The notes under the pieces are model-generated. The model was not told the DNA's origin. It searched no databases and saw nothing but the letters and a program-made list of their open reading frames with translations. A stretch of DNA of 64,000 bases, taken from positions 186,001 through 250,000 of the forward strand of contig JAPDRN010000003.1 in assembly GCA_030247855.1 (NCBI GenBank), in the 5' to 3' direction. The position numbers were made by a program, and so were the translations under genes. Shown in pieces: positions 30,461 to 41,735 of this stretch; within the stretch, counting starts at the first letter, position 1; each line of letters starts with the position of its first letter. This DNA is from Knufia peltigerae (lineage: Eukaryota; Ascomycota; Eurotiomycetes; Chaetothyriales; Trichomeriaceae).

Positions 30461-32981
30461 TTACATATTCCACTGGTTCCTCCCGCCGCCGCCTTGAAAA
30501 AATTGAACATCGTACGGTCCCGTAAATGCAAACGCAGGATCAAGAAAGCCGGCAAAATCGTTGCGGATCTGCGAATCGAACAATGTGCAGTCCCCACCTC
30601 GGATCAACGACGGTTCATCTAGAATGTTGTTGAAGCAGTCGAAGTTGTGGTTGTTGTCGTCGTCATTGTTGCTGGGACGCTCCCCGTAGTCCTGCTCACC
30701 AGTTCCCATCCCTTCGATAACGCCGCTTTCACTGTTCAGTGAACCCTGCTGTTTGGCCTCAGCCTTGCGCCGACGCGCCGTCATGATTTTGGCCTGTAGG
30801 TCCTCGAGACCCTTGAGTCGGTCCCAGGCTCGCAGAACCGACCCGGACCGAACACTGAGTTTCCTCATCAGTACCGAAGCCACGTGGAATGTTTCTCTGA
30901 TGTCGGTCCAGTATTCTGTGCCTGTGGCATCGTCGCTGTGCACCAAAATCAGCAGGAGGTTCCCCAGGCTCGAGACGATGAAATGCTTGAAGAAGGCCGC
31001 ATGGGTACCGAGGAGGTCTGTGGCCTCGTCGAGCTCGGAGAATGCGCGAATAGAGTCCCTGGCGATATTGAGCGCGGTGGATGTGTGCGCTAGGTTCCCC
31101 TGGATCCGTGAGGCTGATTGCAGAAGTGGTCGGTAGATGACGTTGCGGAGTTGGTTGGCGCGCGCGAAGAGGACGACAGAGAGGTAAAATTGACGCGCCG
31201 TATCCCTAGCAGCGGTACCATCCATCGCGGGGTATATTGGTACGCTCTTCGATCCGCTGTGGTGTTGGTAGCTGAGTGAGGCTGGGATCTGCTTCTGCCA
31301 CTGCAGAACTTGGTAGTCGAGGTAATCAATCTCTTCGCGAACGGCATCAGGTTCTTTGGCCGTAAAGTCGTTGCCCATCTGCCAGGCCTTGCCCGAGAGT
31401 TTGGCAAATGGGACCATGCTCCGTAGATACGCGTGATCGAAGTCAATGGACAGCAAAGTCGGGTCGACCAGGGAATCCTGGATGACAAAGGGCACTCCTA
31501 ACCCGAGACTGGACCGACGGTCCAGGGTGAAGACTGACCAAAAGACTCTCAAGGCCTGTTTCTGTGCCGCAGCCTCTGGAAAATGCTTGGCCAGCATGTC
31601 TCGGCGGTGGAGGCCCATTTCCAGACACCGTCGCGACGCCAGACAGGAGTACCGACTCGCCTTGACCTCGTCGTCGAGGTTGTAGTAGAACAAAACCTAT
31701 GGTATATCTGCTGATTAGCCCCAGTCAATTCGTCTGTTCTGGCGAATGAACCCCTCATTGCTGTGAGCGGCAAATGGAACTCTCGACTTACGATGCAAAC
31801 GAGAAGTTGGACTCCGCCTAGACGCTCTAGGTTCATCATCGAGTCATCAGATGAGTCGAGAACGCTTTGCACTAGCTCGGTAGCAACATCCATCCCCGCC
31901 ACGCCTAGCACATTGATCATTCCCACCGCCACCTGGATCTTGATGATCTGGATGTCAATACTCAGCATAAGGTCGATGAGGCTACCTAATCCCCCTTGGT
32001 GTCGCTGGTTTCGGTTAGCATCCCACGCATCAAAGAGATATTGAACCTTAGGCGCGAGGCGAGCCTCATCTGTAACGGGATACATTGCCCCTACTGTATT
32101 GTGGTACTTTTCGATGTAGCTCAGTGCCACGGTGCGGTCTATCGTCCATAAACGATCCCGTGTAAAAAGCCTTCGTAGGCGTGGACCCGTCGGGCCCGTG
32201 TCAAAGGAGAAGAACTTGGCCACAGGGGCCGCGCTCTTGTGGATCGAGCAGCCTACTCCCATTTGAGTGAGGCTCTCGTTCGCAACCTCAAAGGTGAACT
32301 CGGAGCTGGTCGGCCCGTGATATTCTGGCGAAATGGCCTCTGGTTCGTCATTGGCGTCTGGTGGCACTGACTCGTCTCTTATCGCTTGTGGGCTCTTCCA
32401 TAATGGTGGAGGAGGAGGTGGTGGTGGTGGTGGTGCGTCGGTCGGCAAATCACATAGATTGGCCTGGTCATCAGTCGCCTGCATGCTGGCAGTCGCAAGC
32501 CCCGGCCAGAACGGCGCATGAGAAACATCGAGGGACGAAGGAGACAGGCCGGCCAGTTTATCCTGAAGGCTGTCAACCTTCTCCATTAACGCATGAATCT
32601 GCATCGTCATTCGACGCAGGTCTCCTTCCTCTTCTTCAGGCTCGCGTCGTGCAGGGGGGGGTGACGAGGGTGGCGGTGCAGCTGATACGCTAACGGTGCG
32701 CATCCTCGCCGAGGGTCTGTTGTAACTGCACAGCATCATACTGTTCACACATCGTGAACAAGGCTTTTCCCCATCACACTTGACCTTGCGCCGTTTGCAT
32801 TCGTTACTAGGCAACAGAAAGGGTTTAACACGGCTGCATTGACAGAGAAATATGGGCAGGCTCACCAAGCACTAGAGACATAACGAGGTCGCTTGCTCTT
32901 AGGGCTTTCTTTCACATTGTCGTCCGCAAGTCTCCTCTGAAGGGATGTGTTACCTTGTTCGATATCCGTATGAGGCGTCAT
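30461..32981 (-). CDS. Zn2Cys6 transcription factor with fungal_trans domain
   Basis: Three exons, 32866-32981, 31792-32806 and 30461-31696, give 788 residues. Intron 1 (32807-32865) splits the Zn cluster; splicing TG|T creates Cys39 and the spacing C39-x2-C42-x6-C49-x5-C55-x2-C58-x6-C65. A short coiled coil (MTMQIHALMEKVDSLQDKL) follows, then a run of ten prolines and the regulatory core (RLWTIDRTVALSYIEKYHNTVGAMYP...; RVFWSVFTLDRRSSLGLG). An Asn/Asp-rich stretch lies near the C-terminus. It is the first gene of the aromatic block, next to and in line with the CYP504 gene, so it is the best candidate for a pathway regulator. That role is inferred from position only. Confidence 0.85.
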
Positions 32982-33534
32982 CGTCGCTAAGGCTATGAAA
33001 ATGAAGACTGGGATGGCAGCAATTACAAGGTTGGGGAAAAAGCCGGGAAGATGATGAGATCAGATAATGATATGCACGTAATTAAACCCCATCTGACTGA
33101 ACACTTACAAGCTTACAGGATATTGAGCGAGACTCACAAGACCTCGTGAAAATCCGGGGAACAAAGCAGTGATTCCGGGACACCCAATAAACCCGGACCC
33201 TCCGGGTGCAGAGAGTTATACTCCTCCTGGTGCAGCTAGTTGTGGGGAAACCGCCTGGTCGGACTACGTTGCCAATATCAAGATTCATGTTGGTTCTTGA
33301 TTGACCAAGCAAAAATATTTCGTTACGAGACGAGCACCAATGACTATGTTTAGTTGTATTTAAGTACGTTAAAACTTCCTCCAGCAGCACATTGTGCTCC
33401 GTCAGCCCAGCCTACCAGTTTATGCTCATCATGTATCATCAAATGAGGTAAGTTCAGACTACAAGCCTCGAGCCTGAATGGCAGAGGGCCAATATTTAGC
33501 CACCTTACGCGACATCCCATCCCAGTTATGCAAT
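32982..33534. promoter_or_regulatory. Promoter of Zn2Cys6 factor / CYP504 3' flank
   Basis: About 550 bp, no gene seen. Confidence 0.35.
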
Positions 33535-35281
33535 TCATGCATCTGTCTTTTGCTTCAAGGAGTCCTCCAACACCGGCAGATCGTGAGGAACAAAACGAAC
33601 AAGGTATCCCTTCGGTTGCGTGGTCAAGGAAGCTGGGTTGGCAACGCCTTCGATTGGTCGAGTCTCGATAAAGCCATCGGGGACAATGTTGAAACTGTTC
33701 AAGACTCTCAGAAAGAGAATGTACAGCTCCCGGTAGGCCAGCTGCATGCCGATACACATTCTGCCTCCGGTGCCGAACGTGAAGATTGGTGCGTCTGGTC
33801 GTTCAAGCCACCGCTCAGGACGGAAGACCTCTGGGTCTTCCCAGAGGTCCGGATCTGTAAGGAGAAAAGTTGTCAGTAGGCGAGAAACATGGCAGACTGT
33901 GTCGAAAAATCTTACCCATGTTGCAGGCCCACACGTTCAAGAAAATCACCGTACCCTTTGGGATGACTTTGTTGTCGTAGACAAAGTCTTGGATAGTACA
34001 GCGGGGTAGTGATAGCCTTGTCACCGAGTAGTATCTAGAAGTGCATGGATGTCAAAATTAGCAAAAAGATAAAGAACCTCCCGTGGGACGGTAAGATAAA
34101 GCAGAGAGGCCTTACCTCAGAATCTCCTTGATGACTGCCACAAGGTAAGAACAGCTTTGGTCGTCGGACGCGTCACATAGTGGATTGTTAGCAGGGTATG
34201 TCTCTCTAATGGCCGCGAGCGCTTTTTTCTGAATATCCTGGCGTTCGGCCAAGATACCTATGCCCCAAGCCACGGCCGAGTTCATGGTGTCCAGGCCAGC
34301 GGCCAAGAGCGTCAAGTTGAGAGAGCTCAACTCCAAGTTATTGAGCTTGGCCTCCTCATCGACCAGCACATTGGCCCGTATGCAAGACTTGTGAATACCT
34401 TTCGCGATACGCTCGTCCAGATCCCCGTCCAGAAATTGCATGTACTTGTCCCGGCGAGTCTTCATGTCCTTCGCTTGGGCCGACTGCGTGTTCCAGGGAT
34501 TCAGACGAAGGAGCGGGATATAGTCTTGCAAGTTGCCCGTGGTGCTGCGAAAGTTGCTGATGGTGTCCTCGACTTTGACTATTTCTCGGAAGAGTTCGTT
34601 CTGCGACTCCATCCGAGCTCCCCAGTGCAGAGTCAGGCCAATACTCATGTTCATTCGCAGAAACAACGGCATCGGATCGATGCCCGTCTTTCCAGAATGC
34701 CCCACATGAAGAGCCTCCGAGAGAAAGACTCGCGTTTCCCGATCGAGGTGAGGAACATAGCTTGCCACAGCAGGTCTATTGACCGCCGTTGCCACTGCTT
34801 TCCTTCGCCGCTTCAGTGACTCAGACCATGGACTCGTCCCCAGCGTTGTTCCCGCGGTGTCCGAAATGATCTTTCGGGTCGGATGTTAGCACAGAGGGAA
34901 CAATAAGCTGGTTTGCCCACGTACTTTGTGGAAAGTATAAAACTCTGGCCTCGAACTCGTTGCGTGCGAGTGCTGGTTGAATATCGCCTTTGCTGCTGCT
35001 GCTGAGTTGACCACGAGAACAGGGATGTTGCCCAGCTGAATTTGATATACGGGCCCATACTTCTTCGACCACTGGCGATATTGTTCGGGAGCGTCATGTC
35101 GTCGAATTTGCCACAAGTTGCCCACGATTGGTTTCCCTGGAGGACCACAAAATCCAGGCACTCGCGCCCACCAACGTACCAATTCATAGGTGGAAAAGGC
35201 GACGACGCTCAGGGCAAGGATGGCTAGAGAGATAAAAATCCATCTGTCTTCGGTGAACTTCACTATGTCGGCTACTGGCAT
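33535..35281 (-). CDS. Cytochrome P450, CYP504-type phenylacetate hydroxylase
   Basis: Four exons: 34925-35281, 34116-34870, 33916-34034 and 33535-33854. They give 516 residues. An N-terminal membrane anchor (WIFISLAILALSVVAFSTYELV) fits an ER enzyme. P450 motifs are the I-helix AAGLDT (309-314), the ExxR in KEILR (368-371) and the heme loop FTFGTGGRMCIG with Cys444. CYP504-like stretches are SRPEFYTFHK, GTSPWSESLKRRRKAVATA and VEDTISNFRSTTGN. Family knowledge: CYP504 enzymes (PhacA, PhacB) hydroxylate phenylacetate or 3-hydroxyphenylacetate toward homogentisate. Homogentisate dioxygenase and FAH genes within 7 kb support this. Which of the two hydroxylations it performs cannot be told. It diverges from the flavin-reductase-like gene. 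Confidence 0.87.
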
Positions 35282-35789
35282 GTTTCGTGGACAAGTATCT
35301 ATATTTTTCGATAACCTATCGTGAAAGTCAAGGGGGTGAGAGCCAAGCTGAGTAGTGTCGATGGTCTCCAAGGCCGACACAATTACCACTCAGCATATTT
35401 GACCTCCCCTCAACTCCTGGCCCAATGGCACTTACAACAATTGATTCAACCCTCCTCGTATCCTACGGCCACTGAGAGGTGTAAGCGGAATGGCCGACCT
35501 CCGAGATTCCGAGCGGGATAGTCTCTTAACAGTCCATTTTGTCTCCACAAATTCCGAGATCCTTGTCAATTTTCCCCCATCGCCAGTTCATGTAGCGGAA
35601 GATCAGACCGAACGGGCGAAGACATGACTTTGGGAGTCGGATTGGCGAGTGAGAACTCGATGCTTGTCTGATCGGCCCAAACTCCTCGGGCGTGAATAAC
35701 TAAGGGCTGATTGTGAATCGCCTTGGACAACTCAAACCTCTCCTCTTCGGGTTTGACAACATCATTGTGTCTACGTACGAATAATTCAT
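35282..35789. promoter_or_regulatory. Divergent promoter, CYP504 / flavin-reductase-like gene
   Basis: About 510 bp, no gene; likely allows co-regulation of the two genes. No defined site recognised. Confidence 0.4.
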
Positions 35790-36674
35790 ATGCTCCTAGC
35801 GACTCGAGTCATTACAAGAATCGGACTTCAAAGTGCCAGGTATGAGATGAGCAAGCCCAGACGGCCTTTCAAAGAGGTCGAAGCAGATCGTCCAGAGTTT
35901 GACCAATCTGTCGGATTTTTGTTGACCAAGACGCGGTCTCCTGATTGGAAATGGGGTGATGGCGCCTATAAAGGAGGCGGCGAAGATGCGCCTTCGAAGA
36001 AGCACATCGAAATCGATCCCAACGAGCCCGGCCGATGCGCCCTGGACAACTACAAACTGTTGATCTCAGGCATCATTCCACGGCCGATAGGATTCTTGAG
36101 CACCCGCGGTGGGAGCAAGGAAGGCGGCACCGCAGTGTCACGAAACCTCGCTCCTTTCAGTTATACGCAGGTGGTCAACCACGACCCGCCCATCTTTGTC
36201 GTGGGCTTCGCCGGCTCCGGAGACAAGGACACGCTGAAGAACCTGAGGGCCTCCGGCGAGTGTGTCATCAATGTCATCAGCGAGCATTTTGTCGAGGCCG
36301 CCAACGCGGCGGCGATTGACGCGCCCTACGGGATGAGTGAATGGTCGCTGACGGGTCTGACACCGGCAGCCTGTACAGACGTGAAGGCGGACCGCGTCGC
36401 CGAGAGTATCTTTAGCGTCGAGGGAAAGGTCTTGGAGATTCGAGACTTCGAGAGCCGGTTGACCAAGAACACAAAGTCCGGCTCCATGGCTATCATTGAG
36501 GGTGTTCGCTTCTGGGTCCGCGAAGATGCCCTGACAGACGACCACAGTTCGATTGATCCTGCCATACTTCGCCCTATCTCTCGACTAGGTGGCATGGTGT
36601 ATGCACGAGTCATGCAGGGATTCGAAATACCTAGACCAAAATACGCAGATCATAGAAACCAATTGCCAAACTAA
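35790..36674 (+). CDS. Flavin reductase-like, FMN-binding split-barrel protein
   Basis: Intronless, 294 residues, or 275 from the ATG at 35847. The core starts ALDNYKLLISGIIPRPIGFLST (84-105) and continues NLAPFSYTQVVNHDPPIFVVGF and TLKNLRASGECVINVIS. These are typical of the flavin-reductase-like split barrel (DIM6/NTAB group), which binds FMN. The C-terminal RPISRLGGMVYARV is also family-like. No partner flavin monooxygenase is in the block. Its place between the CYP504 and FAH genes suggests a role in aromatic catabolism, for example reduction of a quinoid by-product such as oxidised homogentisate; that is speculation. The first 20 residues could be a targeting peptide. Confidence 0.82.
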   Translation: MLLATRVITRIGLQSARYEMSKPRRPFKEVEADRPEFDQSVGFLLTKTRSPDWKWGDGAYKGGGEDAPSKKHIEIDPNEPGRCALDNYKLLISGIIPRPIGFLSTRGGSKEGGTAVSRNLAPFSYTQVVNHDPPIFVVGFAGSGDKDTLKNLRASGECVINVISEHFVEAANAAAIDAPYGMSEWSLTGLTPAACTDVKADRVAESIFSVEGKVLEIRDFESRLTKNTKSGSMAIIEGVRFWVREDALTDDHSSIDPAILRPISRLGGMVYARVMQGFEIPRPKYADHRNQLPN

Positions 36675-37014
36675 ACCTGCAAACCTTCAAAAGGTACCAT
36701 TAATGTGGCATAGTGTCTATATCCGCCCAGGTCTCGTGGATCTGACAGTATAGCTCTCTCAATTTGTCCTCGATCGTCCTTCTCGATCGCTAGCAGATCG
36801 CTTGACAGTCACCTCCCAGCCTTGCGAGCCAGCTTGTTTCCGAGACCGAAACCATACGGAAACCAGATTCGGAGATCGGAATAGAGCACAAAATGGGCGG
36901 GGGCCAGCAAACACACGCTTCCCATTCATTTTGTTGAAAGTAGTCTCTTAGATTATGAGAAAAGACCAAGCTCTCCAAGTTGATAGTAAAATCAGATATA
37001 GAGTCGGAAGAAAG
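36675..37014. promoter_or_regulatory. Promoter of FAH gene
   Basis: About 340 bp, no gene. An in-frame ATG at 36955 would add 20 residues to FAH but shows no homology. Confidence 0.35.
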
Positions 37015-38340
37015 ATGGCACCAGCATCGTGGCTCGATGTTGCCACTGATTCACGATTCTCCCTTGCCAATATCCCATTCGGCATCGCCACTTTTCCTGG
37101 CTCTTCCAAGCGTGTGGTGACGACCGCCATAGGCGAGTATGCGTTCAATCTGTCAGTCTTTGCGTCCAACAATGGATTTGTCCATGTGGCCGAGACTCAA
37201 GGTCAGCTCGAAGCGTTTAACGAACCGACACTGAACGCTCTAGCATCGCTGGGAAGACGCTTCTGTGGGGCGGTGCGCCGCTCCATACAGGACATTCTCA
37301 AGTTCGACACGCCGCACCCGGATCTTTTGAAAAACAATCACGATCTCCAGAGACGGTGTCTCTCGCCACTGGCAGAGGTGCAGTTGCATCTCCCCTTTGA
37401 AATTAGCGGATTCAGCGACTTTTACGGCGGCATGAACCACGCGTACAATGCCGGTGCGTTGTTTCGGGGTCAGAACGGCGCCCTACTGCCCAACTATGTT
37501 CATCTCCCGATGGCGTACCACGGTCGCTCGTCCTCCATCTTCGTTTCGGGCACGCCCGTCCGCAGGCCGTGGGGTCAGATTGTCGAGGATCTGAGGGCGA
37601 CCGAGAAAAAGCCCATCTTCGTCCCCTGCCGGACCATGGATTTTGAGCTTGAGCTGGGTTGCTTCGTGTGCGGTGGTAACGCACCTTTTGACAGTATCCC
37701 CGTTGACGCCGCCGAAGAATACATCTTCGGCTACGTCTTACTCAACGACTGGTCGGCCCGAGACGTGCAACGGTGGGAGTATGTCCCCCTGGGTCCGTTC
37801 AACGGGAAGAATTTCGCCACCACCATCAGTGCCTGGGTCGTGCTGGCGGACGCGCTGGAACCGTTCCGCAAACCCGGCATGCAGCGGCCGCCCAATTCGA
37901 CACCGTTGCTGCCGTACCTCCAAGAACGCCGCGATGATTTCTCGTTTGACCTCAATCTCGAGGTGGAGCTGGTCAGTGGCGCGACAAAGCACAAGTCCAC
38001 CCTCTGTTCGACAAACGCCGCCGATGGGCTCGTCTGGTCGTTCCCACAGATGCTGGCGCACCACACTGTCACAGGTTGTCCCATGAAGGCCGGAGACCTT
38101 TTGGGGTCCGGCACGATCAGTGGCCTGACGACATCGTCGCTGGGCTGTTTGTTGGAGCAGACCTTGAACGGTACGCAACCCATACAACTGGAAGGACAAG
38201 AACAACGGACTTGGTTGGAGGATGGCGACGAGGTGATTCTCAAGGCCTGGGCGGGTGATAAGAGTACTGGATACATCGGCTTCGGCGACGCTGCGGGGGT
38301 GCTACTTCCCGCTCATAAGCAGACAGCATCTGGCACGTAG
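37015..38340 (+). CDS. fahA: Fumarylacetoacetase (FAH)
   Basis: Intronless, 441 residues from the ATG at 37015. Last step of homogentisate degradation: fumarylacetoacetate to fumarate and acetoacetate in the cytosol. The active-site set known from mouse FAH is present: Asp135 in SDFY, His142 in NHAYNAG, Glu211 and Glu213 in DFELELG, Asp245 in LLNDWSARD and Lys265 in FNGKNFATT, with NDWSARDVQRWEYVPLGPF almost unchanged. HAYN replaces the usual HATN, and FVCGG replaces FVG, so this looks like a diverged paralogue. It is on the same strand as HGD, unlike the divergent fahA/hmgA pair known from Aspergillus nidulans. Family very secure. Confidence 0.94.
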   Translation: MAPASWLDVATDSRFSLANIPFGIATFPGSSKRVVTTAIGEYAFNLSVFASNNGFVHVAETQGQLEAFNEPTLNALASLGRRFCGAVRRSIQDILKFDTPHPDLLKNNHDLQRRCLSPLAEVQLHLPFEISGFSDFYGGMNHAYNAGALFRGQNGALLPNYVHLPMAYHGRSSSIFVSGTPVRRPWGQIVEDLRATEKKPIFVPCRTMDFELELGCFVCGGNAPFDSIPVDAAEEYIFGYVLLNDWSARDVQRWEYVPLGPFNGKNFATTISAWVVLADALEPFRKPGMQRPPNSTPLLPYLQERRDDFSFDLNLEVELVSGATKHKSTLCSTNAADGLVWSFPQMLAHHTVTGCPMKAGDLLGSGTISGLTTSSLGCLLEQTLNGTQPIQLEGQEQRTWLEDGDEVILKAWAGDKSTGYIGFGDAAGVLLPAHKQTASGT

Positions 38341-38927
38341 ACTCCTTCAGTTGTAGCATGAGATTTCATCATTTCAGTCGACTTGATACTTGAAATGACC
38401 GATCTATTCTTACTCGATGGCTTCACAGTTGAGCGACCGACCTATAAACAGGACATACCATAAGTTCCGCTCCGCATCATCAAGAGGTGGCTTCACATCA
38501 AGACCTCAACTCGCACCAAAGCTTTTTGGCGGGTAACCGACCAAGTCATCGGAGTGTCTCTTCAAGTTGTAAATGCATCTACGGCAGTGAATGTCCAAAC
38601 CAGAAGCCGAGGTCGGAGACAAGGAGCAGCATCTGGAGGGGTTCTGCTCGGAAGTGATGGCAGATACTCGGAATTTTTGCTCCGAGATCCCTGGTGTCGT
38701 CAGCGGAGAGACATCCATCTACATTTTCGATAACCGACATGTGTGTCAGGCTTATGCTTTCCCCTAGGAAAGGGTTGAATCTTGCGGAATAGTCCTGATA
38801 TTGAGCCCTGGGTCAAGATAAAAAGGGTAAAAGCACAGTCATATGATCGGACTTTGGCCTGTTGAAAGTCGACCGCTGTTGGGACACACACGTCTGGATA
38901 ACATCTGATATCGTCAGAACCACGAAA
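38341..38927. promoter_or_regulatory. Promoter of HGD gene
   Basis: About 590 bp, no gene seen. Confidence 0.35.
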
Positions 38928-40489
38928 ATGCCTTCGTCAAAGTTTGATACTCTGGAAAAGTACAGATACAACACAGGCTTTGGATCTTACCAAGAGTAAG
39001 CGAACAACACCCCACTCACAAGACGTTAACCTGACGCTTTCACAGGTCTGAAGCCATTGAAAATGCTTTACCAATAGCACAAAATACACCTCAGCGTCCT
39101 GCGTTTGGTTTGTATACGGAAAAGATCTCCGGGAGCGCCTTCCAGGCTGTTCGGCCTGAAAACCAGCAGACATGGATGTACCGCATACTCCCAACGGTGG
39201 CACACTTGCCTTTCGAACCAGAACCAGAGCCACCTCGTCAAAGTGACCATGCTACCAGTAATGGTGTCAGTAATGGTATTGGCACAGCAAAACCCAATGG
39301 CTGCTCTAGTTTCCAGAATTTCAACGACTACCTCGATCTCGCCTACATTCCAACCCAGATTCGTTGGGATCCATTCGACATTGACACCACTTGTGACTGG
39401 GTACATTCGATGCGGCTCCTCTGCGCGGCCGGCGACGTCTCCACCAAGTCTGGGATGGGATATTTCGTCTTTTCCGCAGGCCGGTCAATGGACGACCACA
39501 CGGCGTTTTCCTCTAGCGATGGTGAGCTTCTGGTAATTCCTCAGACGGGCGTCCTCGACATCAAAACGGAGCTGGGCCATCTTCTTGTGCGTCCACTCGA
39601 AATCGCGGTCATCCCACGTGGCATCAAGTACCACGTCTTCCTCCCCTCGGGTCCAGTCCGGGGCTACGCGCTCGAACTGCACCAGGGGGTATTCACGCTC
39701 CCGAACCTGGGGCCTCTGGGTTCGTTTGGCTGTGCAAACGCGCGCGATTTCCAAATCCCTGTGGCCGCATATGACGAACCCCCGGTCGCCACCAACAGCG
39801 ACGAAACCGCAGAGGAATCTTACCACATCATCACAAAATACAACGGCCGTCTCTTTGGGGCCTCGCAGGACCACTCACCTTTCGACGTTGTGGCGTGGCA
39901 CGGCAGCTATTTCCCTTACAAGTACGACCTCGGTCGCTTCATGACCGTGGGGAGCGTCTCGTACGACCACCCGGACCCGTCCATCTTCACCCTACTCGCT
40001 TCTTCCGAAGGGGTGGCCGAGATCGCCATCTTCCCGCCCCGCTGGCTGGTCATGGAAAACACCTTCCGCCCGCCCTGGTACCACCGTAACACCATGGCCG
40101 AGTTCATGGGCCTGATCCAGGGCGAATACGACGCCAGGGTGGACGGGGGCTTCCGCCCAGGGGGAGCGAGCCTGCACAACGTCATGGTCGGCCATGGCCC
40201 CGACAGCGCCACCCACGCCCGCGCCTCCGAGGCTCACCTAGCACCCCAGAAGGTCGGCGAGGGCAGTATGGCGTTCGTGATCGAGTCAAACATGTTGCTG
40301 GGCATCAGTTCGTGGGCGTGGTCCCAGTGCGGTAAGAGACAAACAAATTATAACGCTCAGACATGGCTGGGACTCCGGAGCCATTTCAAGAAACCCAAGG
40401 GCGTCAGGGTGAATTCACCTTTCTTGGATCCCCCAAGGCAGAAAGAAATGAATGGACAAGGCACCACCAAAACAGGAGGCGATGATTAA
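38928..40489 (+). CDS. hmgA: Homogentisate 1,2-dioxygenase
   Basis: Two exons, 38928-38995 and 39046-40489; the 50-nt intron is GTAAGC...TTAACCTGACG...CACAG. The product has 503 residues, starting MPSSKFDTLEKYRYNTGFGS. It opens the homogentisate ring to maleylacetoacetate with Fe(II). Iron ligands are His369 (PPWYHRN), Glu375 (MAEFMGL) and His406 (GHGPD), and the WHGSYFPYKYDL segment is conserved. It is about 60 residues longer than the human enzyme. The extra length lies in a Gly/Asn/Ser-rich insert near residues 90-118 and in a basic tail. Downstream of FAH on the same strand. Family certain. Confidence 0.94.
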
Positions 40490-40760
40490 TAGTTCTTGAC
40501 AGCGATTCTTGTGTTCAGTTAGCTTTGTGTTACAATTTGTGATGCACCAAAAAAATTCCACTGGAGGATTAGAATGAGAACGTTGTGGTGTGATTCCATT
40601 CCCTTCTCCCTGGTGCTGCCATATTGAAGCAGCGTAGGCTGCTTTATGCAAGATCTCGGTGGTCTCCTTGAGAAAATCAAACCATAGCCAGATGCTGTTT
40701 GCACATGTATTTAGCTTTTATCTTCGGTGTACGGCGGCCAGGAAGGTGAACAGGAAGTAC

Positions 40761-41036
40761 TCATGCCCAAAGTAGATCATAATCTCTGAATTCGCGTTGG
40801 GCCACATTTTTATCAACTCTGTTCATTGTAACGCCCTCGGTGTCTGCAAGGATAGGAGTCTTCAAGAGTTTGCACTCCTCCACGTTCAAGAACTTGACCG
40901 TGTCAGGCCAATCTGAAATGACAAAAGCGCTGATTGGTGGAATGAGAACGGTAGTGGCGCCTAGAAAAGAACTTCGGTATAGATGACGAGCAAAGGTCAA
41001 CAAGGCATTAATTGAAGCCAGGAACGAGCATGCCAT
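40761..41036 (-). pseudogene. Relic of an anion:cation symporter (allantoate-type) MFS gene
   Basis: A lone open segment of about 90 codons reads ...TVLIPPISAFVISDWPDTV, KFLNVEECKLLKTPILADTEG, then VDKNVAQREFRDYDLLW. This is the typical post-helix-6 loop of Dal5/Tna1-type carriers (S-x-W-P-D-T-x-K-F-L, E-E-x-K/R, L-x-x-D-T). No other helices of such a carrier can be found on either side, and a stop follows directly. It appears to be a decayed fragment, next to the intact but differently sequenced carrier at 41736. The similarity is judged by eye. Confidence 0.5.
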
Positions 41037-41735
41037 GACTTAGTATGAGGTGTAAATCGGGCAGCAGTTCGCGAATGGGGTTGCAGCCACGCAGGGAACA
41101 GGACTGAACAGGGGACTATGCTGGCAAGTCCAAGAGAAGATTCATGAAGGGACAGAGATGAAAACTAGGTCTGGGTCCTTTGTGGGGTCCAAGAATGGTC
41201 TAAAGCTTCTACACCTCGCTTCAAAGCTTGGTTACCCCTGTTGTAGTATCTGCGCTACTACCTATCGACCTGCTCAACGTTCTTATTGTTTGAAAGAAAA
41301 GTCAATTCTCGATTTGGAGGCGTGATGATTGATCTATTATCATCTTTACACTCTAGTAGTCTACGACTTTATTCTCAAAGCTTGTTATCCCGGTACCACA
41401 TGGTCAGGTTGCGGCCGTTCCCGTTTGCCTGAGTTCAACGCTGTGAAATTTAGTGAGCGTACCATCCTATAAGGGACCGGCGGTTCTCACTCCTTCACAT
41501 GCATTCTGCTCGAAAAATGTACTGCCCTGCAGATGACGCGAGAAATCGCAAGTATTGCGCCTCCGGTCTACCCGTAAATATCAAATGGCGACATTTCTCT
41601 TCCCATCTGTCCGGGGGCCATACCACACTGATCCATATATATACGTACAGAAACTCGTCACTAGCTCATGGTCAATACTTGGCTATGTAGGTAGTCTCAA
41701 AGGCAACAGGAAACAGTATCGACAGAACACTCGAC
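41037..41735. promoter_or_regulatory. Promoter of allantoate-type permease gene
   Basis: About 700 bp. TATATATA at 41636-41643 lies about 95 bp before the ATG. No gene seen. Confidence 0.4.
41636..41643 (+). promoter_or_regulatory. TATA box
   Basis: TATATATA about 95 bp upstream of the ATG at 41736. Confidence 0.4.
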
